A stretch of 64,000 bases of DNA from Paguma larvata (GCA_030068075.1 CM057839.1:48698960-48762959); one strand, 5' to 3'. Shown: positions 37,828 through 48,700, counted from the first letter of the stretch. Program-made: numbers and translations. The notes: generated from the letters alone by a model not told the origin.

Positions 37828-38244
37828 TCAGTGGAATGTTATTCAGACGTTAAAAAGAATGAAATCTTGCTACTTTCAATGACATGGATGGAACTAGAGT
37901 ATATTACGCTAAGTGAAATGAGTCAGTCAGAGAAAGACAAATACCATATGATTTCATCCATATAGAATTTAAGAAACAAAACAGATGAGCATAGGGGAAA
38001 GAAAAAAAAAAGAGAGGGAGGTAAACCAGAAAAGAGACTCTTAACTATAGAAAATAAACTGAGGGCTGCTGGAGGAGAGATGAATGGGGGATAGGCTAAA
38101 TGGGTGATGGGTAGAGGGCACTTGTGATGAGCACTGGGTATTATATGTAAGTGATGAATCACTAAATTATACTCCTGAAACTAATATTATATGTTAACTA
38201 ACTAGAATTTAAATAAAAACATGAAATATTAAAAAATTTAAAAA

Positions 38245-38945
38245 TACCCAAAATACTATATATGCATATTACCCTAATGACAGCGAAACAAATTATATAC
38301 TTGAAGTTTTGAAGGGAGAAAATTATACAGTAATATCATGTAGTAGTTATTAATGAAGTAACATGTCCACTTCTGGGCAACAGATTTTTGAAATGACTTT
38401 AAATACAAAAGCTTTAAAAAATTAAATGCAATAATTGATTCAAAATATCTGCTTTTCACTTAACTAGACTCACTTGACTAGTTACAAAGATGTATAAAAT
38501 ATAATCCTTATCCTTAAGGAACTTTGCTAATGTAATATAACAGATCCATAGATAAACAAATGTTAAGCACGTGAAAAATGGTATAAAGGATACATTTACC
38601 AAGAATAAATATAATTGACCTGGGAAAACAGACTAATCTACAGTAATTTAAGGTTTTACTATTATCTAGACTTATCCCTCAATCTACTATTTCTTTACCT
38701 CCCTAGAGTCCTAGGATAATGCAATGAGGACAAAGTTCAATCAGTATTACATAGTCTTATTAAATGCAATGATTCCAGAATCCTCATATGATCTAAGGGA
38801 GCAGATAATACCAACACCTCCTACTTACTCAGAGTCATGGATGACTACCTCATATATAGGTTTTATGAGTGTACTGTGTTATTCTTCTCAATTAAAAACT
38901 ACTTTTCTTCCATCAAAATGAAAACACACTTATTTAAAAAATTCA
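38245..38945. other. AT-rich gene-free DNA
   Basis: No gene or repeat recognised between the L1 tail and the next SINE. Confidence 0.5.
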
Positions 38946-38948
38946 TCA

Positions 38949-39152
38949 GAGGCATCTGGGTAGCTTAGTTGGTTAACTGTTGACTTTGGCTCAGGGCATG
39001 AATTCGTGGTTTGTGAGTTTGAGCCCCACTATAGGCTCTGTGGTCTCAGCACAGAGTCCGCTTCAGATCCTCTGTCTCCCTCTCTCTTTGTCCCTTCCTC
39101 ACTTGTGCTCTCTCTCTCTCTTTCAAAAACAAATAAATAAACATTTAAAAAT
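38949..39152 (+). mobile_element. SINEC
   Basis: Sense SINE with a diverged head (GAGGCATCTGGGTAGCTTAG), TGAGTTTGAGCCCCACTATA, a CTCTCTCTCTCTTTC end and an AAATAAATAAAC tail. Possible diverged flanking repeats are AAAAATTCATCAGA and AAAAATCATCAAAG. Confidence 0.93.
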
Positions 39153-39154
39153 CA

Positions 39155-39960
39155 TCAAAGTGATGAGAACTGTGATCCTATAAGTACAATCTTTATCCTC
39201 AGTTTGATGCTATTTACTTGCAATAATTTCAATCAGTCAGTACTATATAATCTGTGGCATTTTGGTAACTGAGCCATTCCACCTAAACTTAATCGACCTG
39301 GCCCTAACTCTTGATTGTCTCTCAATCAGCTTCTTTGTATTTGTCCAAGCAGCCTTCTTTGTTTTTAGTGGCTCCTATTAATTGAGAGTGTGTCAAGACC
39401 CATTTTGCTGTCTTTTTGTTTGTTTGTTTGTTTACCTGGTATACAGGAGTTGCTCAGCTAGTTTCTGCATTTCTTTTAGAGGATATTGTTCCATATGTTG
39501 CTGTAAATTCAGTGTGTTCATGGCAAGCGGTGAGTTCAAGAGCCTGCTATATTCCCATATTGAAGAGAGTGCCTATGTCCCTATGTTCTTTGATTTGTGG
39601 CCTCCTTACTTCATCTTCAAAGCTATTAATAGTGGGCTGAGTTTTTCTCATGCTTTAAGTATCTCTGACCTCCTGTTCTCCCACATGTCTCTAATTCATG
39701 AGTATTCTACAAGTCCTCACTTTTCAAATCTTACCATGAAAAACATCACCTTCTTAATGTACAATTTCAGGAAAATATAACCATTTCTAAAAATACATGT
39801 ATCTCAGTTTTATATGCCAATCTGCAAAGTATAAAGGTATATAAAACTTAAAAAAATTAAATGTAAGTGATAAGAGCATTCTGTTTGGGGAATAGAGAGA
39901 AATAAAATAGAGGCAAAATAGATGTAATTCATAATGCTGTCCTTTTAGCTGGATGCCCAG
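39155..39960 (+). mobile_element. Possible L1-derived segment with (GTTT)n
   Basis: A (TGTT)n run at 39415-39433 is followed by GGAGTTGCTCAGCTAGTTTC, GAGGATATTGTTCCATATG and TGCTGTAAATTCAGTGTGTT. These resemble a recurrent motif string of old L1 elements in mammals. The overlapping 132- and 74-residue plus frames here (39382-39780, 39416-39640) are more likely repeat-derived than genic. Outside 39415-39580 I assign nothing. Confidence 0.35.
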
Positions 39961-40664
39961 GATAGTTTATCACTATCCATTTGCATATATTGTATTTTAG
40001 AATTTTTGCCAATGGACAAAACTGTGTATATTTAAATTATGAAACAGTCACATCTTGATACTTTTCTTCAATTTCAAGGTGTTTGTCTTAAAAGAAAGTG
40101 GTGACATATTCTGTGATGGCATATAGATTAAACCAGTATTAAAGATATACATACTTTTGGAAAGAGATATCAGTAGTATATAGTAATTATTATGATTATT
40201 TTACCAAAATTTTATTTTGTTCTTAGAAATAATGAGAATCTTATCACTGGAAGTATAGAAACCCACACGGTATGCTTGATTTCAGAATGGCTCAGAAGAT
40301 ATTTATAAATGGGGATAAAAAGGTAGATAGACTTTCAGATACCTTCTCATACAGAAAATCCATGATCCTAAATACTAGATGAAATAAATAAGACAATGAA
40401 GTTACTTTTTTCTTTAGCAATTTCTCAGTTTTTAGAAATATGTTTATATTTATGTTTTCTCTTGTTGCTGTTCTTAAAATAAATTGAAACAGTAATTTTT
40501 ACTATTTCAGTCTGATTAGAATTTGTTTCAACTCAGTAAGGTTGGTCTAAACATTATGTACCACAGATGAAGAAATAAGTGTTAAAGAAAATTAATGAAG
40601 GCATAAGTTGCAAGGGAATAGTCATATCATTTGAGAAGCTTATTTCTCTCAAGGGCACTGTTGT

Positions 40665-40840
40665 AACCATTAGCACCATAGTCATAGAAAAAGCCCTTGA
40701 CTCTAACCATTAACCAGCTAAGAGACCTTGGACAAGCTTCATAGTCCCTCGAGGGCTCAGTTCTTTCATCTGTGGCTGAAAGGATTTAGTCAAGATGATC
40801 TCTAAGATTTTTCTCATATCTATGGCTTTATTATTTCAGG
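40665..40840 (+). mobile_element. MIR-like SINE
   Basis: AGAGACCTTGGACAAGCTTC, GGGCTCAGTTCTTTCATCTG and AAGATGATCTCTAAGATTTT follow in the order seen in sense MIR family members. Diverged. Confidence 0.65.
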
Positions 40841-40844
40841 TACC

Positions 40845-41320
40845 ACATAGAACTATATCAAGAGGAGAATATCATTTATTGATTTGGTTAACTTTATCTT
40901 AAGTAAGAAATTACACTTAAAATTCCCTGGCCATCATCTTTTACGTATCATCAAAATAGTTGAAAATACAACTTTAAGAATGAAGTTTTTCAGTTTTGTT
41001 TATAGGCTTTAGTGGAAGAGGTAATAAGCAATGCAGCCATTTTTTATAGAAACGTAGATATAAAGTTATATATTTTTAGATATTTTCCATCCAATCTCAG
41101 CTATAAATGTCTTTATCACCTACAGTTATCTTTGGAATTAAATCTTTTGAGAGATGAATGCTGTAGACTATTTAATGCTTCAGCAGGTTTAGATGCTTAT
41201 AACTTGTGGAAAGTTAAAATGTTTTTTCTTTTATTTCATATCTATTCTAAACTTTTATTGTTGCTTTTGAAACAGATATTTTAGCAACAAAAAGGATGTG
41301 AGTGATCATCTAGCCCAATT
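40845..41320. other. AT-rich gene-free DNA
   Basis: The 90-residue plus frame 41012-41284 has no family resemblance. No repeat recognised. Confidence 0.5.
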
Positions 41321-41321
41321 T

Positions 41322-43579
41322 TGTGATTTTTAAATCAAGACCACAAATTCTTGTCACTCCTCCCGTCAAGAGGTGATAGCTACAGCCCTTGCCGTTAAAG
41401 CTCGGAGGTATTCTCTTTGAAAAGCTCCACTTGCTGAGGTAGTTGCCATGCTGGAGAGGCCACTTGTACAAATTCTGTTTGGTGATTAGCCTTCTGTCAT
41501 TCCTAATGAAGTATCACATGACAGGAATTGTTTTGGATCTTCCGTTCCAGCCCATCTGCCAAATGAATACCCCTGAATGACTTCCATCAAAACTACATGA
41601 AAGATGAGAGTCACCCATTGGCTGCTGCTACATTATCAAGTCATAAAATTATGAGATATAATAAAATGATTGTTGTTATAAGCAACTAACTTTTGGGTAG
41701 TTTTTGTCTTGTTTTTATTTTTAATGCATCAATAGATCAACAGAATTTGATACATGGAAGTGAGGTGCTAACATTACAAAATCTAAAATGTGTGGTTTTG
41801 GTCTGGGGACAGGGCAATAGGCAAAAATCCAACAAACCTTAAAGTGACTGGTATAGAGGACTTGAAGGATATTGAACGAAGAAATTACTAAGAGCTGGCA
41901 GAAAGTTTGGTAATACTGCTACTGAGGGAACCTGGAGAATATACAGTGTACTTAATAAAATTGATAATCTAGCTAAGATGATTTCTGGACTAAGTGTCGA
42001 AGATGCTACCTCATTTCTTCCAGTTATCTAATAAAAATGAGAGAAAAGAGAGATGAAGTGAATAATCGATTGCTATTAGATTATGAGTGAATAAAAAGGG
42101 CTTAGGACAACCAACAAGTTGTCCTCAAAGCAAGAGATGGTCTCAGGGTAGAGATAAAATCTAATGTTCTGCTAGTAGAACACAGCCTGTGGTCATAAGA
42201 TCGTTTAAGACTTCAGAAGGATTTAAGGTGGATCTAATGTACCCTTTCAGTAACAAATAGAAAAAGGGCATGCCATATAAATGCTCTCAGACAGACAATA
42301 GTGCTTAGTGCACAAACAACAGCCTCACAGGAAAACCAAGATAGAGAAGGATTTACCACAAAAAGATTTATGGGTTTGTTTTTGTCTAATGAAACAGATT
42401 AGGAATTAATGCACAAAAGGTTCATGAGATGTTAAAGGAATTATATTAACATCGAACCGGACAGAAAGAGTGAAAAAGAAAAAAAGTTTTGAGATAATTA
42501 AAATTCTATATATGAGAAGCATTCTAAGAAAAACTAGATTTTGAAAATAGATTTTTGGAAAATCTACATTCTGTGGAAAAGGAAGTTTTCAACATGTATT
42601 TGCATATATTCTATTTTAGAATTTTTGCCGATGGAGAAAAGCCAAGAGCCATGCAGAATTATACCCAAAGACCAAGACTGAACCTGAATTGGGAAATGAT
42701 ATTTGCCACATCATACTTAAGAAATGCTGCAGGATAGTGATTGCTATGTGTCTTATTTTCTCCCTTCTGGAAAAGGAATATTTACTATGATTATCCTACA
42801 CCTGTTCCCTCTTGGGATATTAGCTGGGTGGAGGACTGCTCATTTGTCTTTTCATTTCACAGATCTACAGTCTAAGAGTAACTTTATCCAAAGGAGAAAG
42901 AGCCAGAAACTAAAACAAGATCCTTTTATACCTAGATCTGATTTAAATGATGTGATCCTGGACCTTAAACCTGAGCCTCATAGCATAATAGAATGAGGTT
43001 TTTGGTGATTCTCACGTGATGAAGGAAGATTAGAGTGAAGATTGCTGTTGTAAGAAGGGCATGGACTATAGTGGTTTCAGCATGGGAAGCAAATTATTTG
43101 AAACTTCTCGCATAGGTATGCAGGTCAATGATCCCTGACTATGCACACGGTTGAGACTGCTTCAACCAATAGAGTATGGCAGAAGTGGTGCTTGATTGTC
43201 AAATAGCATGCAACTTTCTCCTTCATTCTTGGCACCCTGACTCACCATAGAGGAAGTCTGCCTACTCCGCAGCTTCCATAGTGAAGAGGTCACACAGTTA
43301 GCCACTTTGTTGACAATTCAGCTGAAATTACCTTCCAGATACACTCTCCAAGTTACCATAGGTGTGTGTATGCAAGTCACACCTTCCAGTCCAGACTATC
43401 TAACAGTTGAATATCATCAAGTGTTCTCTATTATGTCACATGAAAGAGTAGAATTATGCAGCTGATCTCTGCCAGAAGTTCTGACCCACAAAATTTTAGC
43501 GATACAGTGGAATGGTTGTAGGAGTTATATCTCTAAGTTTTGTGGTCATTTGTTCCATAGAAATAAGATACTTGGAACA
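41322..43579 (+). mobile_element. MaLR-class element: LTR-internal-LTR (MLT1 type)
   Basis: A 5' LTR (about 41322-41754) starts TGTGATTTTTAAATC and contains TCACTCCTCCCGTCAAGAGG. It ends with the ATAATAAAATGATTGTTGTT and TAACTTTTGGGTAG run, the standard MLT1 3' region. Directly after it comes GGAAGTGAGGTGCTAACATT, which resembles the start of MaLR internal sequence. The 3' part of the interior (about 42760-43060) carries CTTATTTTCTCCCTTCTGGA, CCTGTTCCCTCTTGGGATAT and GATCTGATTTAAATGATGTG, typical of the MaLR internal 3' end. A second LTR follows at about 43067-43579 (AACCAATAGAGTATGGCAGA; TCTCTAAGTTTTGTGG). MaLR elements encode no functional proteins; the open frames 42555-42737 and 42724-42996 are fragments of this relic. 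Confidence 0.7.
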
Positions 43580-43880
43580 TGTACTTTCTCCTTTAAAGAT
43601 CAAACTTTAAAAGATAAAGTTATGGCAATAAGAAATGAAGTAATTTATACAAGTTTATGCAATAATATAGGGGCTATTGTAGGGCAAAACCATGACCCAT
43701 AACATCCTCTTCTTTCCACTGTACCTCATTGTGCTGACGAGTGCATTTTGTTGTATAATGCTATCTTATAATGTTTAGAAATCAAATAATCAACTTTTAG
43801 AAGTCAAACATGTTTCTTTTTAGTCCATTCTTCTGTTTCTTTCCTCTTATCTGTCTTCTGCTACTTAATATTTTGAGACT
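43580..43880. other. Gene-free interval
   Basis: AT-rich DNA between the MaLR element and the region leading into the PPIL3 pseudogene. Nothing recognised. Confidence 0.5.
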
Positions 43881-44112
43881 CTTCTCACATATGAAGATAA
43901 CAAACATAGGCGAATTGTAATTTTTAGTGGACTTCAAAATCGAAATGCAGGGGAGCCCGAAGACACTAATTTTGAATCATGGGCATCTGCGATTACATCT
44001 TTTCTGTTTTAACAACAGCTGTGCTAACTGAACTGAGACTCATTTTCTAACTTCTCTTGATAAGACAGTGAGAAATTAGCAACAGTACTTCCTGAAACCA
44101 TCAAGAAGAGAA

Positions 44113-44870
44113 ATGTCAGTGACACCGCATACAGATGTAAGTGATGTTAAAATAGAATGCTTCCTTGAGAGAACACTCAAACCCGTGAGAAATGTTTGGC
44201 TCTTAGGGCCAGTAATGACTACAATGACTGTATATTGCGTAGAAATATCAAGGGTGCTATGGTTGAAACTGGAGATCTGACAGGTACAAGAAGAGGAGGT
44301 TACAGTACCTGGGACAAGACATTTGAGGATGAATACAGTGACTTTCTTAAGCACATTGTGAGAGGCGTTGTATCTATGGCTAATAATCGCCCAAACACCA
44401 ATGAACTTCAGCTCTTCTCCTGTGCCACACAGTCACATTTGGACATGAAATACACAGTATTTGGAAAGGTAATAGTTATTCTGGAGACTCCAGATAAGTT
44501 GGAGAAGTTACGAGTAAATAAGAAGATATATCAACTTCTTAATGATGTGCACATTAAGGACATATCTATTCATATCAATCCCTTTGTTCAGTAGCCATAA
44601 GAGACCTGAAAAGATATTTAGCAAGCTCTTCAGGGAACACGTCTATTCTGGTTTAACCAGCTTTAATCACGGCCAGAGATTTTATCATCCATCTGCTGTT
44701 TACAACTAAAATCTTCGGAGCTAGCGGTACCAAGGGGTCCCAAACAGCTTTTATTCCCAGTATTAGAGCATATATTTTACTATAACTATTATCCAATGTA
44801 CTTCTTTGAGTTTAATTTTTAAATGTCTTTTTGCTAATATTTTTTACATGTAAACATTCCGTTAAAAAAT
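44113..44870 (+). pseudogene. PPIL3: PPIL3 processed pseudogene
   Basis: The functional gene encodes peptidyl-prolyl isomerase-like 3, a small (about 160-residue) single-domain cyclophilin associated with spliceosomes. The copy starts with ATG at 44113 (MSVTPHTDVSDVKIECFLER). It shifts frame near 44175, then runs open from 44196 to the stop at 44592-44594. It covers the whole domain without introns: NIKGAMVETGDLTGTRRGG, EDEYSDFLKHIVRGVVSMAN, HLDMKYTVFGKV and a C-terminal NDVHIKDISIH. Cyclophilin active-site positions have decayed: the FM-x-Q segment reads AMVE and the FFI segment reads LFSC. DNA after the stop to about 44870 looks like 3' UTR and ends in a short A-run. The frameshift, changed catalytic residues and lack of introns make this a retroposed, non-functional copy. 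The antisense 92-residue frame (44076-44354) is its shadow. Confidence 0.92.
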
Positions 44871-44874
44871 AGAA

Positions 44875-45725
44875 ATACATTATTTCTGTGATGAAGAATG
44901 AACGTCCTACCTTTTTCTGCCGCTGTTCACACTGTCTTCCCTTGTAACAAGAACTAGCGGCATTTAACATCATCTGCCTTCTGAGCTAGAGTAAATGCAA
45001 CCCCAGGGTCAAGAAAGACTTTATTCAAAGAAATTTAAAAGTTCCAGTTGTAAATCAGCATGTCGACACTGACATAACTTTTCGACAACGCCCCTCTTTT
45101 CTTGTGGTCTCTTCTTCCAAGTTTGATTTTTGAGATGAAGCCATCCTATAGTCTGTATCAAGTAACCAAGTCTCTCTCCCTCGTTTCATCTCATGCCCGA
45201 GTCCTGGTTTGGATTTCTTGCACATTTCTCCTATGCACACAGGATTTTAGTTCTTCTCTGTTCTTGGAAATTCTATACTCTAATCTTGTCGTGAAAATTT
45301 TAGCCCGACCGTAGGAATTATGCTACTTCTCTCTAATTTCTTTGGCATCTCTGTAAGCCTCCCTAGAATCTTTGCTTTAGTACTTAGCTGCCTTAACTTA
45401 GTTTTAAGTTACTTAATACCTAACTCCACAGTTTTGATGGTGTTCTTGGAAACTAGTGTGATGGCCTGCCTGCCTGTCCACCTGTCACGACCCATTATTG
45501 TTTAGTACTCACCATTGTATTCTCCAGATAAAAAGCTTTGCCTGTCTGGCTAGATTCCCGTCACTCGATTCTTGTTCAATTTGCAAGAATTGATTTTATC
45601 TCAGTGTTGGCTTTTATTGTCCCATTTGTATCCACCCTAAACTCTTTCTGCTACTACGGAGTCTGATATTGGTTAGAGGAGAACAACTCTGTTTGATAGT
45701 TAATACAGAGGTAATTATGTCACTC
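44875..45725. other. CpG-retaining segment of unknown origin
   Basis: This ~850-bp block keeps clearly more CpGs than the surrounding AT-rich DNA (GTCGACA, TTCGACAACGCC, CCCGACCGTAGG, CCCGTCACTCGATT). It has a pyrimidine-rich plus strand. Three short open frames (45055-45240 minus; 45102-45314 and 45320-45505 plus) do not resemble anything I know. It could be a relatively recent LTR or other insert that followed the PPIL3 copy, or a longer 3' UTR. No family recognised. Confidence 0.4.
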
Positions 45726-45729
45726 TAAT

Positions 45730-46125
45730 AATTAAATGCAGTGTACATCAGTTTTTCTAAAAAAAATTGATAACAATTTACCTTTTTAAATAACTTATAA
45801 GAAAATACTTGTGCGTTCTTTCTTCTTAGTCTTTGATAAGAATAACAAGTGAAGGCCCACCGATTCAGAAATCGAATCTTAATATTTTTAATAGGTGCGT
45901 ATTTACAAAGGTCGCTATTTAAGTAAGAGGGGTATTTTTTTTACACTTGCTTCTAAATAATAGAATTCTCACAGTGGAAAAATATGACATATCTATTTAT
46001 ATACAAAACCACAGCTTTTCTCTGTGATGCAGGGAAATAAAGCATATGACCATGATGTGGTTAATGTTTTTATTTAAAAAGTTAATAATCCTGAACTGGA
46101 TTTTTGATCAAGGATTTAACATGAC

Positions 46126-46170
<45 letters not shown>

Positions 46171-46370
46171 GATTTATATTACATTAATGTATATTATTTT
46201 TAATATAATAATGAATTATATATTATAATATATAATTTATACTTAGTCACGTTAAGTTGATATAAGTATATATATTTATATCAACTATTGTAATCATTTT
46301 TAAAGTAAAAAAGTTACAAGTTTTTAAAATGTTCTTTATTATTTTGTATGGACTATGGACTATGTATTGG
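45730..46370. other. AT-rich gene-free DNA with (TA)n
   Basis: Only a (TA)n run at 46129-46165 and TATA-rich flanks to about 46280 are notable. Confidence 0.6.
46129..46165. repeat. (TA)n microsatellite
   Basis: About 18 uninterrupted AT units. Confidence 0.95.
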
Positions 46371-46374
46371 TCTT

Positions 46375-46850
46375 GGTCTAATTAGGAAACAGAACCACAC
46401 AATAATTTAAACAGGGAAAGTTCAATATTAAGGATTATTAAGATATAATAAAATCATAACTGTAAAGATAGAAAGAGTATGTTCCAAAGGACTCTTCCAC
46501 CTTCTCCTAGAAATAAAGAAATGTACCAAAGATGGGCATACTTAGTATATATTCCACCCGCTGCCAGGATAGTGTTCAGACCTAGTTTGAACAGTGAAAT
46601 TTGTTGGATTGCTTGAGTTAAAGCTAATTTACAGATATCAAGCAGTGGAAAATTTTAAACCAAACCAAACCAAACCAAAAACAGTCTCTAGACCTGGGGT
46701 CGCATGGTTGCCACAGGACTGTGTGCTCTGGGTGCACAGATGGGGCAGATAAACACCAAATGTTCCTACACACCTGCCCTTTATCTAACTGTGGCAAGAG
46801 AAAAAAAATAAAATTATCCGAACCAGGAAGGAGAATCTCTCTTCCCCCTG
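46375..46850 (+). mobile_element. Possible old LTR-like repeat
   Basis: CTAATTAGGAAACAGAACCA followed by TAATTTAAACAGGGAAAGTT resembles the start of an old ERVL- or MER-type repeat. An (AAACC)n run at 46657-46681 lies inside. The family cannot be named from sight. Confidence 0.3.
46657..46681 (+). repeat. (AAACC)n pentanucleotide repeat
   Basis: Four AAACC units followed by A-rich sequence. Confidence 0.9.
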
Positions 46851-46854
46851 CAGT

Positions 46855-47215
46855 GTCTCTCCAGCGCCCTCTATTGACAGCTTAAAGTCATGCTCACCGT
46901 AAAGGAAAAAATGCTTGAAGCGTCCTATATCATGGAGAGCAGATATACTGAAGTGTGAATTTAGATTTTTGAGGCTACGCTAAAAAATACCATAGACATT
47001 TTACACATAAGCTAAAGCTCTATGTTGTAAATATACATTAAACACAAAATAAAACAACTTTTTTATGTCACATATTTGTCATGTCAGTATTATCATAACT
47101 GGTATGCAATAAAAATTAATAATAATTATAAATAATTTAATATTTAAATATTTTAACATTTAAACATTAAATATTAAACATTAATATTTTAAATATTGTA
47201 ATATTATTTAAATAT
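46855..47215. other. AT-rich gene-free DNA
   Basis: The last 150 bases are near-tandem words of AATATTT and AACATTAA type. Nothing else seen. Confidence 0.55.
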
Positions 47216-47219
47216 TTTA

Positions 47220-47455
47220 GGGGCGCCTGGGTGGCTCAGTTGGTTAAGTGGCCGACTTCGGCTCAGGTCATGATCTCACGGTCTGTGAGTTCGAGCCCCG
47301 CGTCGGGCTCTGTGCTGACGACTCAGAGCCTGGAGGCTGCTTCAGATTCTGTATCTCCCTCTCTCTCTGCCCTTCCCCTGCTCATACTCTGTCTCTCTGT
47401 CTCTCAAAAAAATAAATAAACATTAAAAAAATTATAAAAATAAATAAATAAATAA
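47220..47455 (+). mobile_element. Young SINEC
   Basis: Sense SINE with intact head GGGCGCCTGGGTGGCTCAGT and retained CpGs (GCCGACTTCGG, TTCGAGCCCCGCGTCGGGC). The tail is a long (AAATA)n. Flanking words AAATATTTTA on both sides are consistent with a target-site duplication, but the AT-rich context makes this weak. Confidence 0.96.
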
Positions 47456-47616
47456 ATATTTTAACATTTTAAAACATTTAGGTGGATAGTATTGATACTC
47501 TAGATATTTTGAGAAGTTTCCCTCCAAACTGAAACCGATAAAACCTTTGTTCTAGATAAGATTCCCTGTGTTGCCAGAAACAGTTGAAATTATTCCACGG
47601 ACTTTGTACATCAATC

Positions 47617-47878
47617 TTTTTTTTTCTAATGTTTATTTTTATTTTTGAGAGCAAGAGAGTGAGACAGAGAGCGAGTGGGGTAAGGGCAGAGAGGGAGGGA
47701 GACACAGAATCTGAAGAGTGGGGTAAGGGCACTGAGAGAGAGAGACACAGAATCTGAAGCAGGCTCCAGGCTCTGAGCTCAGCACAGAGCCCGATGCAGG
47801 GCTCGAACTCATGAACCATGAGATCATGACCTGAGCCAAAGTTGGAGGCTTAACCAACTGAGCCATCCAGGCGCCACC
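47617..47878 (-). mobile_element. SINEC, antisense, with a ~45-bp internal tandem duplication
   Basis: Antisense SINE about 45 bp longer than usual. The block GAGTGGGGTAAGGGCA...GACACAGAATCTGAAG occurs twice in tandem (about 47670-47759). The head complement GAGCCATCCAGGCGCC closes the element. Two minus-strand frames here (47478-47819, 47639-47866) are artefacts. Confidence 0.94.
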
Positions 47879-47883
47879 CCCCC

Positions 47884-47982
47884 ACTTTTCTTAAGTTAAT
47901 CTCTATGCCTAAGTGGGGCTCAAACTCATGACTCTGAGATCAAAAGTCCTATCCTCTACCAACTGAGCCAGCCAGGTGCCCT
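47884..47982 (-). mobile_element. Short older carnivoran SINE fragment, antisense
   Basis: TTCTTAAGTTAATCTCTATG, GTGGGGCTCAAACTCATGAC and AACTGAGCCAGCCAGGTGCC are the antisense order of the short CAN-SINE subfamily. With the preceding copy it is bracketed by TACATCAATCT (47608) and TATATCAATCT (47983), as if one SINE had landed in or beside the other. Confidence 0.8.
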
Positions 47983-47984
47983 TA

Positions 47985-48700
47985 TATCAATCTCTATATT
48001 TGGCTTTTATTATATATAAAAATTAGACTTATGGGTCTTTCTTTTGTTTTAGTTCTTTTGTTAGTCTTCAGATACATGGCAGTGCAATAATTCACACAAA
48101 CAAATTGTGATGTAGCATCCAGTAAATGTCTGTCCATAGACGAGTTTCATGGGAACCACAAGCAACCATATTGGCCTGAGTGGTCACATGTAATCTTTTT
48201 GTGCTCAGAACAATATATACTCTCTTGTTCCAACATTGGCAAATGAGGACCTATAAGACAGTAGGAGTTTGTTGTACTGTACAAAATAAAGATAATTTTA
48301 AAGAATTTGACCCATTCTGGTTATCTGAAGTTCTGTTTTTTGGTGGTTTTTGTTTTGTTTTGTTTTTGTTTTTCCAAATGGGAGTTTGAAACCCTGCTGA
48401 ATATGGACCCATTTTACCTTTCTGTATTAGCAACAATGCAGTGACTAATAATGTATTTTTGTCTCGCCAAAAAATAAGACATTATTTATATTGGTGATCA
48501 TTAACATAATGATATTTTGAAATCAAAGTTATGTTCCTAATGCTTTAATCTCCCAGAACGAATTGGAACTCATCCTAGAATTAGATTTGGGCTCATTAGA
48601 TCCACATGAGCTAAGTGGTTTTGTTCTAGAAGTTCAGTCACACAGTTAGCCCAGCTTTTTGGTTAAAGGTATGCAGTCTGGCACCAGAATTTTGAATTTT
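47985..48700. other. Gene-free DNA
   Basis: Nothing recognised. A short (GTTTT)n run lies at about 48349-48372. Frames on both strands at 48180-48436 have no family resemblance. Confidence 0.5.

Larger units (their letters stand above)
35430..38240 (+). mobile_element. Near-complete HAL1/L1-like element (GC-rich 5' region, broken ORF1, L1 3' end)
   Basis: Three parts follow in order. (1) A GC-rich 5' region at about 35600-36530 resembles a carnivoran L1/HAL1 5' untranslated region. (2) From about 37080 to 37640 lies a broken ORF1. Its DNA translates in pieces to a leading-coil segment, then an N-I-H-I-I-G block near 37210-37235, a GLFEKIIAGNFPNLG-like block near 37257-37302, and the conserved RPTPRHIIVNF block near 37360-37400. 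(3) From about 37680 to 38240 lies a standard carnivoran L1 3' end, with GAAAGAGCCCAAATGTCCAT at 37702, GATGGAACTAGAGTATATTA at 37887, GGGCACTTGTGATGAGCACT at 38116 and an A-rich tail. There is no ORF2 between parts 2 and 3. All coding parts are broken, so it is inactive. Confidence 0.8.

Noticed and set aside
42724..42996. 90-codon plus frame with an ordinary-looking composition
   Set aside because: It lies in the interior of the MaLR relic and matches its usual non-coding order.
44076..44354. 92-codon minus frame
   Set aside because: It is the antisense shadow of the PPIL3 pseudogene.
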